From Acanthosepion pharaonis (lineage: Eukaryota > Mollusca > Cephalopoda > Sepiida > Sepiidae): 64,000 nucleotides of DNA. Positions 1-9,952 of this stretch are shown here, in pieces. Below the pieces are notes generated by a model. It saw only the letters and a list, made by a program, of their open reading frames with translations. It ran no database searches and had not been told where the DNA came from. The stretch spans positions 1,805,001 through 1,869,000 of the forward strand of contig CAHIKZ030005495.1 of assembly GCA_903632075.3 (NCBI GenBank), given 5' to 3'. The first letter of the stretch is position 1; the number at the start of each line of letters is the position of its first letter. A program made the translations under genes and the position numbers.

Positions 1-1055
1 GAAGAGGAAAAGGACTCAAGAAGAAAGGCAAGGAAAGAAAAAAACTGACTATAAAATCGAACAGGAAAAAAAAACTTTAAGAAAACATCTCACGTTAAAA
101 TTCCATAAAACTGTATTTCTTAAAATTCTAAAAAAATCTAAGAAAATACGAAAGATGTAAAGAAAAATAAAATAAAATACATTTTCAAAAAGCCATCTTG
201 AATCAAGACATCATAAAGTAAATTCTTGAATTTAAAAAAAAAATAAATGAAAAACTCAATAAAAATTCTCCGAAGACAATCCCAATGTTTACGCAAAGAA
301 ATGTGGTTCTATTACGTCTGCAAAAGTCAAGTAAGTACGCTACCAATCTTTAAATGTATTTTCCATCTTTAGTTTCCAACCACAAAAAGGTCACGATGAC
401 AGACGCCTACAAGCCATCAACAATTAATAGTCTAGTTAAAATTAAAATTGATTGAACCTTCCTAACATAAATAACAAATTTAATTTTATGCCAATGTCAA
501 TGTTAATAGTATTATTTACCCAAGTCACCCCTCTCAGATGGGATGTGACACAAGGTCTGATTTAACATTGGGAACCCGATCGCGTCCACTCGGGCCAGGG
601 ACAAAAATTGACCAGTTGTCGGTTGTGGCTAGCATCGACGTCGACTGCCGATCCCCCATCTCTAGTGCAATGTGGCTGCAGCCACGGGCAGCTGTCCCCC
701 AGTGCCGGGCACCTCGCAGTATTTATTTTACTCAGCTGCGTCTCTGTCCATGGACAGAGCTAAAACCGAGTCGCACTCTGTCCGAATTTAGATGCAACTG
801 AGAGATGATAAAAACCTACCCAGCATATACAAGGTATTTTTTGTCAATGTTACTAGTACAAAATAAAGTTGTATATAAGGGGTGACCCTAAAGTCTCGAC
901 ACATGGATTAAAATGCTTATTTTCAAGAAATTAAATCTTCAACAACATTTTATTGAACTGAAATATTAACAAATAATTTGTTCAGTATGATTTCCATCAT
1001 TTGTGAAGCAAAATCTGATGCACTTCACAAGATTGTCACGATCTTTTTTTTTTTT
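1..1055. other. Unassigned AT-rich DNA
   Basis: No gene or repeat was recognised. A patch at about 538-800 is richer in GC and holds an 87-codon ORF, but its protein resembles no family I know. Around 885-1050 there is ordinary AT-rich sequence ending in a T-run. Confidence 0.5.
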
Positions 1056-1213
1056 AAGCATTACGCCCCGAGCAAGGCATCTCCAGTTACCTTGATCTAT
1101 CCACTACCCTTCTCCTCATCCTTTCTTCTATCACTCCTATCTGCTCTCGCTCCAAATCTTCTGCAACCCCCTGCATCCTAGTGGCTTCACGCCTTGCTCG
1201 GGGCGTAATGCTT
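1056..1213. mobile_element. MITE-like hairpin element with 23-bp perfect terminal inverted repeats
   Basis: Bases 1056-1078 are the exact reverse complement of 1191-1213 (arms begin AAGCATTACGCCCCGAGC). The pairing extends a few bases into the flanking T-run and A-run. The roughly 112-bp interior is C/T-rich with no coding sense. It abuts an (AT)n tract on the right. A small non-autonomous DNA transposon or foldback element is the simplest reading; no target-site duplication is clear. Confidence 0.65.
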
Positions 1214-1214
1214 A

Positions 1215-1218
<4 letters not shown>

Positions 1219-1253
<35 letters not shown>
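1219..1253. repeat. (AT)n microsatellite
   Basis: Uninterrupted AT dinucleotide run directly after the hairpin element. Confidence 0.95.
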
Positions 1254-1256
<3 letters not shown>

Positions 1257-1387
1257 GTCTTAAATCGTTATAATTACTGAAATCAAGCAGACATTGTTAT
1301 TAATTTGTTTGTAAGATCCAAAAATGATATCAACATTTATTTTGCTGTTGTATAAGTAAATGACTTGGTCTCTCATTTCCTATTATA

Positions 1388-1717
1388 GCCGTCTGCATGG
1401 CCGAATGTCTCGCACGTTGGAGTTCTGACCAGAAGGAGGCAAGTTCGAATGTCGCTATTAGTTAAGAAGGTGACATTAATAATATCGATCCGAGGAGACG
1501 ATCCAAGCGTGCGGCTCCGTACAGAAATGTCAGAAAAACAGGAACATAAAGGTCGCTGTGCGAATCTGCTTCACCGTTGCGCCATGTCTACCTTGTCTGA
1601 GAATGAATATCTACCGTGATAGGCGGAGGAAGCTGGTCAGGTACTCGGCTGCGCAGGGGCTCTACGACCACACCTAGTTATCGGTCTGAGGATAATTATG
1701 ATTATGATGATGATGAT
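1388..1717 (+). mobile_element. SINE with a tRNA-Leu/Ser-like head and (GAT)n tail
   Basis: The first ~75 bases resemble a class II tRNA gene. There is an A-box-like ATGGCCGAATGTC near 1399 and a B-box-like AAGTTCGAATG near 1440, with enough room between them for a long variable arm. A body of about 250 bases follows, ending in a TGATTATGATGATGATG tail. This is the usual plan of a tRNA-derived SINE. The B box has drifted, so the copy is old. Confidence 0.65.
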
Positions 1718-2012
1718 GCATCAATTAACTGAAGAAAAATCTTAAAATCTTCTCCGTCGTCTTCTTCGGGTGTCGAGAGGGATTTTTTTTTTCAATTTTG
1801 TGTCATGAGGCATTTTCCGATTTCCCATAATTCCCTCTTCTTGATAATTCTCGATCATTGCATGTTTATAAGTTACCAAAAACTGAATAAAAATGCATAT
1901 TTTAAACTTTTTCTATACACCAGCAGCAATCTATAAGACGTCCGAAAGATATGAAGAACACACTCCTCTCTTTCTCCCTCTCTCTTTCTCCACAAGTGTT
2001 GTAAGCTTGGAT

Positions 2013-2135
2013 GTGTGGGTGGTGTAATGGATAATGGCTCGGAAATATTAACAAGAGAACCGAGTTCCAATCACCGTTGGATTCGTTATATACACCTAAG
2101 CATTTCCCCCCCAACTATGGGTTAATTAATAAGAC
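2013..2135 (+). mobile_element. Diverged tRNA-head SINE relic
   Basis: GTAATGGATAATGGCTCGG, then ACCGAGTTCCAATCACC, then CCCAACTATGGGTTAAT match, in order and spacing, the head, B box and start of body of the better-preserved SINE at 27881. Internal changes are many and the 3' half is missing. Confidence 0.6.
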
Positions 2136-2321
2136 TTGTATCACTAAGCCATTATTATCCTTCCCGCAAAAATCTTTCAATCTAAAAATATTTTCTGGTT
2201 TTAAATAACATTCAAAAGGTTGATAAACCGTTAAAAAAACAAATCTCTCTCTATATATCCCCTCCCCGTTTCTACACCCCCATCTCTCTTTTTTTCACCC
2301 CTGGAGTAAGTTTTGTTTTTT

Positions 2322-2325
2322 TCTC

Positions 2326-2360
<35 letters not shown>

Positions 2361-2371
2361 AGCCTTCCACT

Positions 2372-2439
<68 letters not shown>

Positions 2440-2453
2440 TCCAGCCTTCCACT

Positions 2454-2493
<40 letters not shown>

Positions 2494-2687
2494 ATTTTTT
2501 TACCACATTCCTTATTTCTGTTTACCGTATTTCTTATTTCTTTTCTTTATTTCTTTTTTTGATTTTTCTTTCTTTTCTTTATTTTTCTATGGTCTTTCTT
2601 TCTTTCTTTTTCCTCCTTCTTTATTCTTCTTTTCTTTCTTTCTTTCAACGTTCTTTTCTTTTTCTTTATTTCCATTATTTTCTATGC

Positions 2688-2731
<44 letters not shown>

Positions 2732-2763
2732 ATTCCTCATCCTTTATTCTTCTTTCTTTCTTT

Positions 2764-2811
<48 letters not shown>

Positions 2812-2830
2812 ATTCCTCATCCTTTATTCT

Positions 2831-2862
<32 letters not shown>

Positions 2863-2911
2863 ATTCCTCATCCTTTATTCTTCTTTCTTTCTTTCTTTCT
2901 TTCTTTCTTTC

Positions 2912-2950
<39 letters not shown>

Positions 2951-3180
2951 TTATTTTTCTATGATTCTTTCTCCCCCTTTCCTTATTCTTCTCATCTTCC
3001 TTCTTTCTTTCTTTCTTTCTTTTTTCTTTATTTCTTTTTCTGATTTTTGTTTCTTTTCTTTATTTTTCTATGGCCTTTCTTTGCTTCTTTTTCCTCCTTC
3101 TTTATTCTTTTCTTTCTTTTTCATTCTTTCTTTTCACTTTCTATATTCGTCTTTTCTTCCTTCTCTCCTTTCTTTTTTAT

Positions 3181-3220
<40 letters not shown>

Positions 3221-3394
3221 TCCATTTACCACATTCCTTATTTCCGTTTACCATATTTTTATTTCCTTTCTTTCCTTCTTTCTTCTCTTCCCTTCATTTC
3301 TGTCATCTTTTATTGCTTTTTCTTCTTTCCTTTTACCATATTTCTTTCTTTCTTTCTTTTTCTTTCTTTCTTTTTTTTTTTCTTTCTTTCTTTA
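2322..3394. repeat. (TTTC)n polypyrimidine tract, about 1.07 kb
   Basis: Long TTTC tetranucleotide runs broken by short C/T-rich spacers that themselves repeat (for example TTATTCCTCATCCTTTATTC recurs three times at 2790-2885). The strand bias is complete, so both strands show long open frames of Ser/Phe/Leu or Lys/Glu/Arg that are not genes. Such tracts can form triplex (H-) DNA. Confidence 0.95.
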
Positions 3395-3840
3395 CAATGG
3401 AAGTATACATTCATTTTTTTCCTACTCGGAGTCAATAGTAGGGCTTCGTGTACGCAGACGATAACCGAATAATTACTGGGGAGTCAGTTGCAAGGTTATG
3501 CAGGTTTTTCGACGAAGGGTTCAGTACGTACCCGAAAAAAAATATATGCAGAAACGTCAATTCAGTGTAGTTCCAATTCGACTGACTCGGACAGCCCAAT
3601 TACAAATAAATAAATAAAATGCTGCATTTATTTTCTGTTTTTGAAGATTGTAATTCAACTCTATGTCTTTTGATATAACTTCATCTTTTCGACTGACCAT
3701 TATCAGAATTTAAATCTCAGAAAGGAAACAAAAACAGACAAAAAACTTACGTTAAGTTTTTCACCGAATTTATAATGAAAGTTCTGTACGTATTTTATCT
3801 AAAGCTCAGTTGAAAGATAATTACTTGTTAGGAGTCTCCG
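3395..3840. other. Unassigned AT-rich DNA
   Basis: No gene, repeat or RNA signature recognised. Confidence 0.5.
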
Positions 3841-3908
3841 TCTGAGGATGTAATTCCTAGTCCCTTTTTATGCTATTGACATGTTTGCGACATGAAACCG
3901 GTTTCTGG
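3841..3908 (+). repeat. Possible PLE-type terminal motif
   Basis: CTGAGGATG, then ACATGAAACCGGTTTC, next to (AT)n. The order CTGANGA ... GAAAC is shared with other PLE-type tails in this window, but stem II would be only 3-4 bp with a long loop and stem I is poor. A relic at best. Confidence 0.3.
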
Positions 3909-3936
3909 CGATATACATATATATATATATATATAT
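3909..3936. repeat. (AT)n microsatellite
   Basis: AT run between the motif at 3841 and the antisense hammerhead SINE. Confidence 0.9.
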
Positions 3937-4110
3937 TAAGTAATTCATCGAGTCTGAAAGAAACCTCAACAGAATGCAGAAAGCACTGGACAGCCGTTTC
4001 GTCCTATATTTGGGACTCATCAGCAGTTCGCATCCACTACTGAGAATTGAAACCCTGACAGTTAGGTTGTCAAGCGAACATCATACCAACTGTTCCACCG
4101 GGCCTCGAAG
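3937..4110 (-). mobile_element. SINE-like element: tRNA-like head fused to a hammerhead ribozyme
   Basis: Read on the minus strand from 4110 down, it starts GGCCCGGTGGAACAGTTGG (A-box-like). About 45 bases on comes CAGGGTTTCAATTC (B-box-like), then TAGTGGATGCGAACTG leads into a hammerhead core, followed by ~50 bases of tail that end at the (AT)n tract. The plan, a Pol III-type head plus a hammerhead, matches what is known of the schistosome Smα SINE-like family. A second, truncated copy lies in opposite orientation at 4390-4497, so this is a repeat family and not a chance motif. Mobilisation by a PLE is inference. Confidence 0.7.
3972..4035 (-). ncRNA. Hammerhead ribozyme (type I), intact core
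   Basis: On the minus strand the core reads CTGATGAG, then stem II GTCC/GGAC around loop CAAATATA, then GAAAC, a two-pair stem III (AC/GU, loop GGCT), and the GTC cleavage triplet. Stem I pairs ACTG with CAGT next to the core and GGATGC with GCATTC outside an internal loop, the kind of loop that makes tertiary contacts with loop II. All invariant bases (CUGANGA, GAAA, NUH) are present. The predicted cut is between plus-strand positions 3988 and 3989. The minimal stem III suggests the RNA may work as a dimer: ACGGCTGT can pair with itself between two molecules using two G-U pairs. Activity is untested. Confidence 0.85.
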
Positions 4111-4121
4111 AGATTGTAAAT

Positions 4122-4392
4122 CAGACTCAATATAGCGCTGCTCGCTCACATATTCCGTGGTGGAACTCTACTGAGTTCTCTGTAAACATAGGACTGTGCC
4201 CCCTGGAGCCACGACTACTTTCACCAAGCCGCTCACTCTAGAGCGTTAGAAGCTGGTTCAAACAATGATGTACATGATAGAAATTATTAGGAGGATTTGA
4301 TAATTATATTTTATCAGGCTCAATATAACGCCGCTCGCTCACATATTCCGTGGTGAAACTCTTACTGAGTTCTCCGTAATCATAGGACTATG
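4122..4392. repeat. Direct repeat pair between the two hammerhead SINE copies
   Basis: CTCAATATAGCGCTGCTCGC with the following ~75 bases at 4125-4200 recurs at 4319-4392, about 88% alike by eye. Between them lies ~115 bp including a B-box-like CTGGTTCAAACAATG. With the inverted SINE copies outside, the 3.95-4.50 kb block is a nested inverted and direct repeat. Confidence 0.7.
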
Positions 4393-4497
4393 AGGCCCGG
4401 TGGAACAGTTGATATGATGTTTGCTCGACAACCTAACTGTCAAGGTTTCAATTGTTGGTAGTGGATGCGCACTGCTGACGAGTCCCAAATATCTAAA
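4390..4497 (+). mobile_element. Second, truncated copy of the hammerhead SINE
   Basis: Plus-strand copy of the element at 3937-4110: head GAGGCCCGGTGGAACAG, B-box-like AAGGTTTCAATTG, then GTGGATGCGCACTG and CTGACGAG. It breaks off after AGTCCCAAATATC, losing the 3' half of stem II, the GAAAC strand and the cleavage site, so this copy cannot fold as a ribozyme. Confidence 0.75.
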
Positions 4498-4561
4498 TGA
4501 TTATATTTCATCTTCCGTTATAAAGTAGTTTTATTTTTTCTGTACTTATTTTTATTTGCAA

Positions 4562-4562
<1 letters not shown>

Positions 4563-4647
<85 letters not shown>
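4563..4647. repeat. (AT)n microsatellite
   Basis: About 85 bp of uninterrupted AT repeat. Confidence 0.97.
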
Positions 4648-4651
<4 letters not shown>

Positions 4652-4654
4652 TGT

Positions 4655-4730
4655 ATATTTATATGCGCGGTACTTATTAGAAAGCGCTCTGTATCAGAGA
4701 TAGAGCTAACATATTGAACCAGATATATGT
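4655..4730 (+). repeat. Dispersed ~70-bp repeat downstream of (AT)n, copy 1
   Basis: CTTATTAGAAAGCGC and TATCAGAGATAGAGCTAACA recur at 24667-24742 in the same orientation and again just after an (AT)n tract. Function unknown; probably the end of a retroelement or MITE that inserts at or carries AT runs. Confidence 0.7.
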
Positions 4731-5301
4731 GTGTATATGTGGGTATATGTATGTGTGTATGTGGGTACACGCCTATGTGTATGTATATATGTGTATATGC
4801 TATTGTGTATGTATGTATTCGCATGTGTTTTTGAACATAAAAATATAGGTCCTTGCTAGATTAGATAATCGTTATATTTATTTTTTATATGTTTATATTT
4901 GATTTGTAACCTGTGGTCGATATTAATTTTGTCAAATTTTCTTAATTACACAGCGGTCCTTTCAGTAAATGCCCTTCAGTTTTAGTTTCCCCCGCCCCAT
5001 CTCTCTCCCCCACCCCTTTTCCTTTTCTTTTCCTCTCCCTCCCTCTTCTTCTGATCTTTAAGATTAGATCGTCTATGGTGTGTGGATGTCAACACGAAAT
5101 GTATCTTTAATGTATTAGACATCCGGCAACATTCATGTTTCTCTCACTTAAGCCTCTTCCACTCACCTCTCCTAAACTTCTCTCTGTTAAATTTTAATCT
5201 CCCACCTTCTCTCGTCTGTTACCCCTCTCTTTAGCTCAAACATTCGTCCCACACTCACATACTTACAATCTCTCTAAATTCTATTTTTATTTCCGGAATT
5301 G
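4731..5301. other. Unassigned; TATG/TGTA-rich then AT-rich DNA
   Basis: 4731-4825 is a degenerate TATGTGTA microsatellite. The rest shows no gene; 4975-5290 is C/T-rich. Confidence 0.5.
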
Positions 5302-5405
5302 TTTTTTTTTTCTGTTTTCTTTTTGAATTTGTAGGTCTGATGAATTGGATCGTATTTACGATTCCAATGGAATAGATTATGATCATGGAATATTAGTGTT
5401 TAAGC

Positions 5406-5409
<4 letters not shown>
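5302..5409 (+). repeat. AT-flanked hairpin repeat, copy 1 (hammerhead-like relic)
   Basis: After a T-run and GAATTTGTAGGT comes CTGATGA (C at 5337). A near-perfect hairpin follows (ATTGGATCGTA pairing with TACGATTCCAAT), then GGAATAGATTATGATCATGG, then (AT)n. Three more copies lie at 14315, 14507 and 14591. The order CTGATGA, long stem, GAA matches the PLE-type tails at 36445 and 46791, but the 3' core strand reads GGAAT and not GAAA. Confidence 0.7.

Positions 5410-5456
<47 letters not shown>
5410..5456. repeat. (AT)n microsatellite
   Basis: AT run immediately downstream of the hairpin repeat. Confidence 0.95.
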
Positions 5457-5461
<5 letters not shown>

Positions 5462-5556
5462 AAAAAGAAAGCACAGTAAGATATATAATCCGATGTTCTT
5501 ATTGATATTTTTATTTTTACAAAACATTGCTCAATGTAAAGTTACAGAGCATAAAT

Positions 5557-5815
5557 ATTATAAATTAACTGATTTAAAATATGATTTTCTTTACAGGAAT
5601 TACCATACAAAAAAACCGAAGCTAAAAACTTATATAATTAATTAAAAGCGCTAGTTCTGTTTCATCCTCAAGCGAATTTTGGACCAAACTTGAGAATGAA
5701 ACGAAACTAGTGCTTTTAATTTAATTATGTAATTAAATTTGAAGTTTTAGCTTCGGTTTTTGAAACATGGTAATTCCTGTGTAGCGAAGAAATCATATTT
5801 TAAATCAGTTAATTT

Positions 5816-5818
<3 letters not shown>
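5557..5818. mobile_element. Foldback element, arms about 110 bp
   Basis: AAATTAACTGATTTAAAATA at the left pairs with TATTTTAAATCAGTTAATTT at the right. The arms run inward through CCGAAGCTAAAA/TTTTAGCTTCGG to CTAGTTCTGTTTCATCCTCAAG / CTTGAGAATGAAACGAAACTAG around a ~20-bp loop. An (AT)n tract follows on the right. A related but shorter inverted pair is at 45835-46085. There is no coding capacity; probably a PLE-terminal inverted pair or a foldback transposon. Confidence 0.65.

Positions 5819-5852
<34 letters not shown>
5819..5852. repeat. (AT)n microsatellite
   Basis: AT run at the right edge of the foldback element. Confidence 0.95.
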
Positions 5853-5859
<7 letters not shown>

Positions 5860-6689
5860 TATACTAATTTTATTTTTATTTCTTCTATATTCTGTGAAAG
5901 ATTTTGTTTAATTCCGTTAGAAAATATTGAAGTATGAATAGATATGATATAAAAGCCACAATGTCTTTATTTAATTGATATAAACCTGTTATAATGATAT
6001 AAGCCTATTCATGTTAGGAGTGTATAGACTTTATAAAACATTTAGCCATGTTCACTTAATTACATAAAGGAGTCAGAGGTGACAAAAATAGAGGAGTCGA
6101 AGTTTTTGTGTTCCAATTCCACAGCCCTGCTCACAACCACCAATAACTGCCAAATTTAACCAAGAACAACAGACACCTGAAGAAAGCCAAGAAGGTAAGT
6201 GACTGAAACGCTGTTGCAAGAGGAAGAGAATAGTTTGAATAAATCAATGTATTACAACAACGATTACATTATGCATTGATTAATGTGAACGTTTTTTCAT
6301 CTTGGTTGATAGAGCATTTCAGCTTCTTGGTTAAATTTTGCAGTTACTTAGTGGATGTGAGTTCAATTTCTGGATCATGTAATGAATGGTCATATCCGAG
6401 TTCTGGAGAAGCAAAAAAGGAGTCATAAGAAAATAAAAACAAGGCAAAATATCCCGAGATATGGCCAGTGGGACGGGAACCATCTACCTACATAGATTAA
6501 AGGTTTCAGTTCGAAATTCCCGAAAGATTAAACCGATCGGCAAGCGAAAATGTTGGGATAATATCGACAAAGCTGAGGAGAATATTACGAGCATAAATTA
6601 TGTAAATAATCATAATTCCTCATCGCAGAAATTAAGGCAGAAACAAGATCGTCTGAAAGAGATTTTTTTTTCCAAACTGCATTTAACAA
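5853..6689. other. Mostly unassigned; one PLE-like tail motif near 6175-6215
   Basis: ACCTGAAGA ... ACTGAAACGCTGTTGC at 6175-6215 follows the CTGAAGA/GAAAC/GTT order of hammerhead-like tails, but stem II is not convincing. The rest is AT-rich with no gene. Confidence 0.35.
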
Positions 6690-7260
6690 GTAGCTTGGCT
6701 ACAAGCGGAGACCATTTTCAATATTATCAGGCTTCCACCGAAGCTATACTACCCACCATTCGTCCATGCTTAGAATATTTCTGCTATATATGGCCCGGTG
6801 CACCTGCTATTTATATAGAGCTCCTTAATGAGATCCCAAAAAGAATCAGCAATATTATTGGTCTTGTTCTGGCAGCTCAGCTTCAGTCATTTTCCCAACG
6901 CCTTAAGGTTGTCTTTCTGTGCCTTTTCTATCAATAAGTTCATGGTAATTGTTCGGATAAGGTCTTCGCTGTGGTACCTAGTTTTTTTGAATTTAAGCGC
7001 AGTACTCGACTGGCGTCTAGATCTCATCAATTTACAGTTGAGCTGGCCAGATGTAACCGTAAATTCTACGCTAACAGTTTATTTTCTCGCACTTCTCGCT
7101 TGTGGAACTCCCGGCGCCACGCTTTCCAGCCAACTTTAATCTGCAAAAATTTAAATGCAATGTCAATCGCTATCTATTGTCCACCTTATTACTCTTTTCT
7201 CTGTCCGCTCATTATTAATGCTTCTGTTCCTAATTCTTCTGTAACCCCTTTGCGTTTTAG
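6690..7260 (+). pseudogene. Non-LTR retrotransposon reverse transcriptase, C-terminal relic
   Basis: Two overlapping frames read as the end of a Jockey-like LINE protein. The first (to 6937) gives IRPCLEYFCYIWPGAPAIY and then RRIS-like and RRKV-like segments. The second (from 6971) gives MVPSFFEFKRSTRLASRSHQ, FTVELARCNRKFYANS and SRTSRLWNS. In this family these follow the RT and thumb region and end the ORF. At least one frameshift near 6935-6970 and another near 7110 break it. No catalytic RT motif is present, so this is a 5'-truncated, dead copy. The same C-terminus recurs on the minus strand at 39844-40590, 42421-42640 and 47904-48190, so one LINE family seeded this region repeatedly. Confidence 0.85.
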
Positions 7261-7669
7261 GGGCTTTACTGCCTTGCATGGAGTGATACCAATTAAAAAC
7301 AAATTCGGGGTACATCCCAGAAGTTCTTGAGACGGTTCCAAGAGAGACACCTATTAATTTGAAAGTACAAAATCTCTAATCTGCTTCAATACCCCCGTAT
7401 ACCCTGCCTTGAAACATTTGTTGTAACGCTCCCGCCACTTCGTGAAGTTCCCATGGAAGTCGTCCAAAATGAAAGCATCAAGGACCCTTGTCGAAGCTTC
7501 TTACATCTTCTTAACAACCCTTGAGTGTTTTTTCAACTTAGACTGTGATTGGGCGAAGGTGAAGGATAGTTTTGATGCCCATCTCTCTCAGCACAAAACT
7601 TTAATGCATAGCGAGCTTCCAAATTGTCGTTACGTCCCGATTGCATTCTGCAAACTAGTCAGCAATGAC
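7261..7669. other. Unassigned; weak transposase-like C-terminus on the minus strand
   Basis: On the minus strand about 7370-7470 reads FTKWRERYNKCFKAGY, which loosely recalls the WxxRxxxC pattern near the end of mariner-type transposases. Too short and too diverged to call. The plus strand has an 89-codon ORF (7442-7711) with no family resemblance. Confidence 0.3.
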
Positions 7670-8671
7670 AAGCAGTGTTTAGTATGGAGTGTTACAGACA
7701 GTGTTTACTAGGTTGCGTTCAAGGAGCTGTTACAGCCATTGTTTAGTAGGGTGCCTTAAAAGTGTTGTTACAGTCAGTGTAGGGTGTGTTCAAAGAGCTG
7801 TTACAGTCAGTGTTTTGTAGGCTGCGTTCAAAAGGCTGTTACAGCCAATGTTTAGTAAGGTGTGTTCAAAAGGCTGTTACAGTCAGTGTTTTGTAGGCTG
7901 TGTTCAAAAGGCTGTTACAGCCAATGTTTCGTAAGGTGTGTTCAAAAGGCTGTTACAGTCAGTGTTTTGTAGGCTGTGTTCAAAAGGCTGTTGCAGCCAA
8001 TGTTTAGTAAGGTGTGTTCAAAAGGCTGTTACAGTCAGTGTTTTGTAGGCTGCGTTCAAAAGGCTGTCACAGCCAATGTTTAGTAAGGTGTGTTCAAAAG
8101 GCTGTTACAGTCAGTGTTTTGTAGGCTGCGTTCAAAAGGCTGTTACAGCCATTGTTTAGTAAGGTGTGTTCAAAAGGCTGTTACAGTCAGTTTTTTGTAG
8201 GCTGCGTTCAAAAGGCTGTTACAGCCAATGTTTCGTAAGATATGTCCAAAAAGCTGTTACAGTCAGTGTTTTGTAGGCTGCGTTCAAAAGGCTGTTACAG
8301 CCAATGTTTCGTAAGGTGTGTTCAAAAAGGCTGTTACAGTCAGTGTTTTGTAGGCTGCGTTCAAAAGGCTGTTACAGCCAATGTTTAGTAAGGTGTGTTC
8401 AAAAGGCTGTTACTGTCAGTGTTTTGTAGGCTGCGTTCAAAAGGCTGTTACAGCCAATGTTTCGTAAGGTGTGTTCAAAAGGCTGTTACAGTCAGTGTTT
8501 AGTAATGTGCATTCAAAGAGCTGTTACAGCCAATGTTTAATAGGGTGCATTCAAAGAGAAGTTACAATCTTTTATTAGGGTGCGTTGAAAGAACTATTAA
8601 AACCAGTTTTTTGTAGGTGGCGTTCAAAGAGCCGTTACAGCCACTGTTTTGTAGGGTGACCTGTTACAGCC
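7670..8671. repeat. Minisatellite, 38-bp unit in 76-bp dimers, about 26 units
   Basis: Units alternate between GTTACAGTCAGTGTTTTGTA- and GTTACAGCCAATGTTTAGTA-types, each ending GTTCAAAAGGCT. The higher-order period is therefore 76 bp, with the best homogeneity at 7800-8500 and decayed units at both edges. There are no non-repeat spacers, so it is not a CRISPR-like array. No protein function is implied. Confidence 0.95.
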
Positions 8672-9318
8672 GTCTTCTTCAATTGGTAATAACAAAAGTT
8701 GACAAGTCAGCTTATTAATCGTATATTAATGACATACTCAAATTACAATAATCTACGACAGTTATAAGTGATTCTCCTAAGAAAAGGTTTCAGAACTTCT
8801 GAAATGTCCCACGTGTATTTAATTTCATATGAGCTGTTAATTATATCGTGTCGTCAAAGCACGTAAGAAATTGCATTTTTATGTTCGCTTTGACCACCCA
8901 TACTATGGCATGGTGAAACGTTTTCTCCTGATCTTTTTACCTCTTTTTCTTTTCTTTAAAACGAAATGCCATTTTTCATCATTACGCTGTATGATGGCTC
9001 GCCACAGATTAACGTAATACTTAAATTCTGGGGAAAGATAGTGGAGTGATTTCCGTTGAATATTTCAGAATTGTCTTTCTCCTAGATTGGTTGTCAATAA
9101 TGGGGCTTGGGAGTCAAGTCTATTCCATTAATATAAAGGAATGTGAAGGAGAAGAGAAAGAGAGAATTGGGCTTTTACTAATGACATCTGTGCGAAAGTT
9201 AACGCAACACAAGAGTCGGGAATTGGAACTCGATTGAAAAAATGGCGAAGACAAGGAAGAACTATAGAACACGAAAAGCTGATGATATGAGTGAAAAAAA
9301 AACACTGAATGAAGTGGA
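8672..9318. other. Unassigned AT-rich DNA
   Basis: No gene, repeat or RNA signature recognised. Confidence 0.5.
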
Positions 9319-9319
9319 T

Positions 9320-9369
<50 letters not shown>

Positions 9370-9499
9370 TTAACAAACTAAATAGATAGATAGATAGATA
9401 GATAGATATTAACAGGCAAAATAGATATTAACAAAACTAGATAGATAGATATTAACAAACTACATAGATATTAACAAACTAGATAGATATTAACAATCC

Positions 9500-9552
<53 letters not shown>

Positions 9553-9604
9553 TTAACAAAACTAGATAGATAGATATTAACAAACTACATAGATATTAAC
9601 AAAC

Positions 9605-9638
<34 letters not shown>

Positions 9639-9893
9639 TTAACAAACTACATAGATATTAACAAACTAGATAGATAGATAGATAGATATTATCAAACAAC
9701 ATAGATATTAACAAAACTAGATAGATAGATATTAACAAACTACATAGATATTAACAAACTACATAGATATTAACAAACTAGATAGATATTAACAATCCAG
9801 ACAGATAGATAGATAGATAGATATTAACAAACTAGATAGATATTAACAAACTAGATAGATAGATATTAACAAACAACATAGATATTAACAAAC

Positions 9894-9952
<59 letters not shown>
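9319..9952. repeat. (GATA)n composite array with TTAACAAACTA interspersions
   Basis: GATA tetranucleotide runs are separated by the word ATTAACAAACTA (variants end AACTACAT or AATCCAG). The composite units GATAGATATTAACAAACTACA and GATAGATATTAACAATCCAG repeat in blocks, giving a two-level structure and not a simple microsatellite. Confidence 0.95.

Noticed and set aside
538..801. 87-codon ORF as a host gene
   Set aside because: No family resemblance, no splice or promoter support.
1388..1465. Functional tRNA gene
   Set aside because: The acceptor stem does not close and the B box is altered; a SINE head fits better.
2313..3464. 383-codon open frame and its overlapping frames
   Set aside because: Pure translation of the (TTTC)n tract (Ser/Phe/Leu only); no codon structure.
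4552..4824. Tyr/Ile/His-rich ORF
   Set aside because: Translation of (AT)n and TATG repeats; the same applies to IYIYIY frames at 14320, 35173, 36013 and 49361.
7670..8671. CRISPR-like array
   Set aside because: Units alternate without unique spacers, in a eukaryotic setting with no cas genes: a minisatellite.
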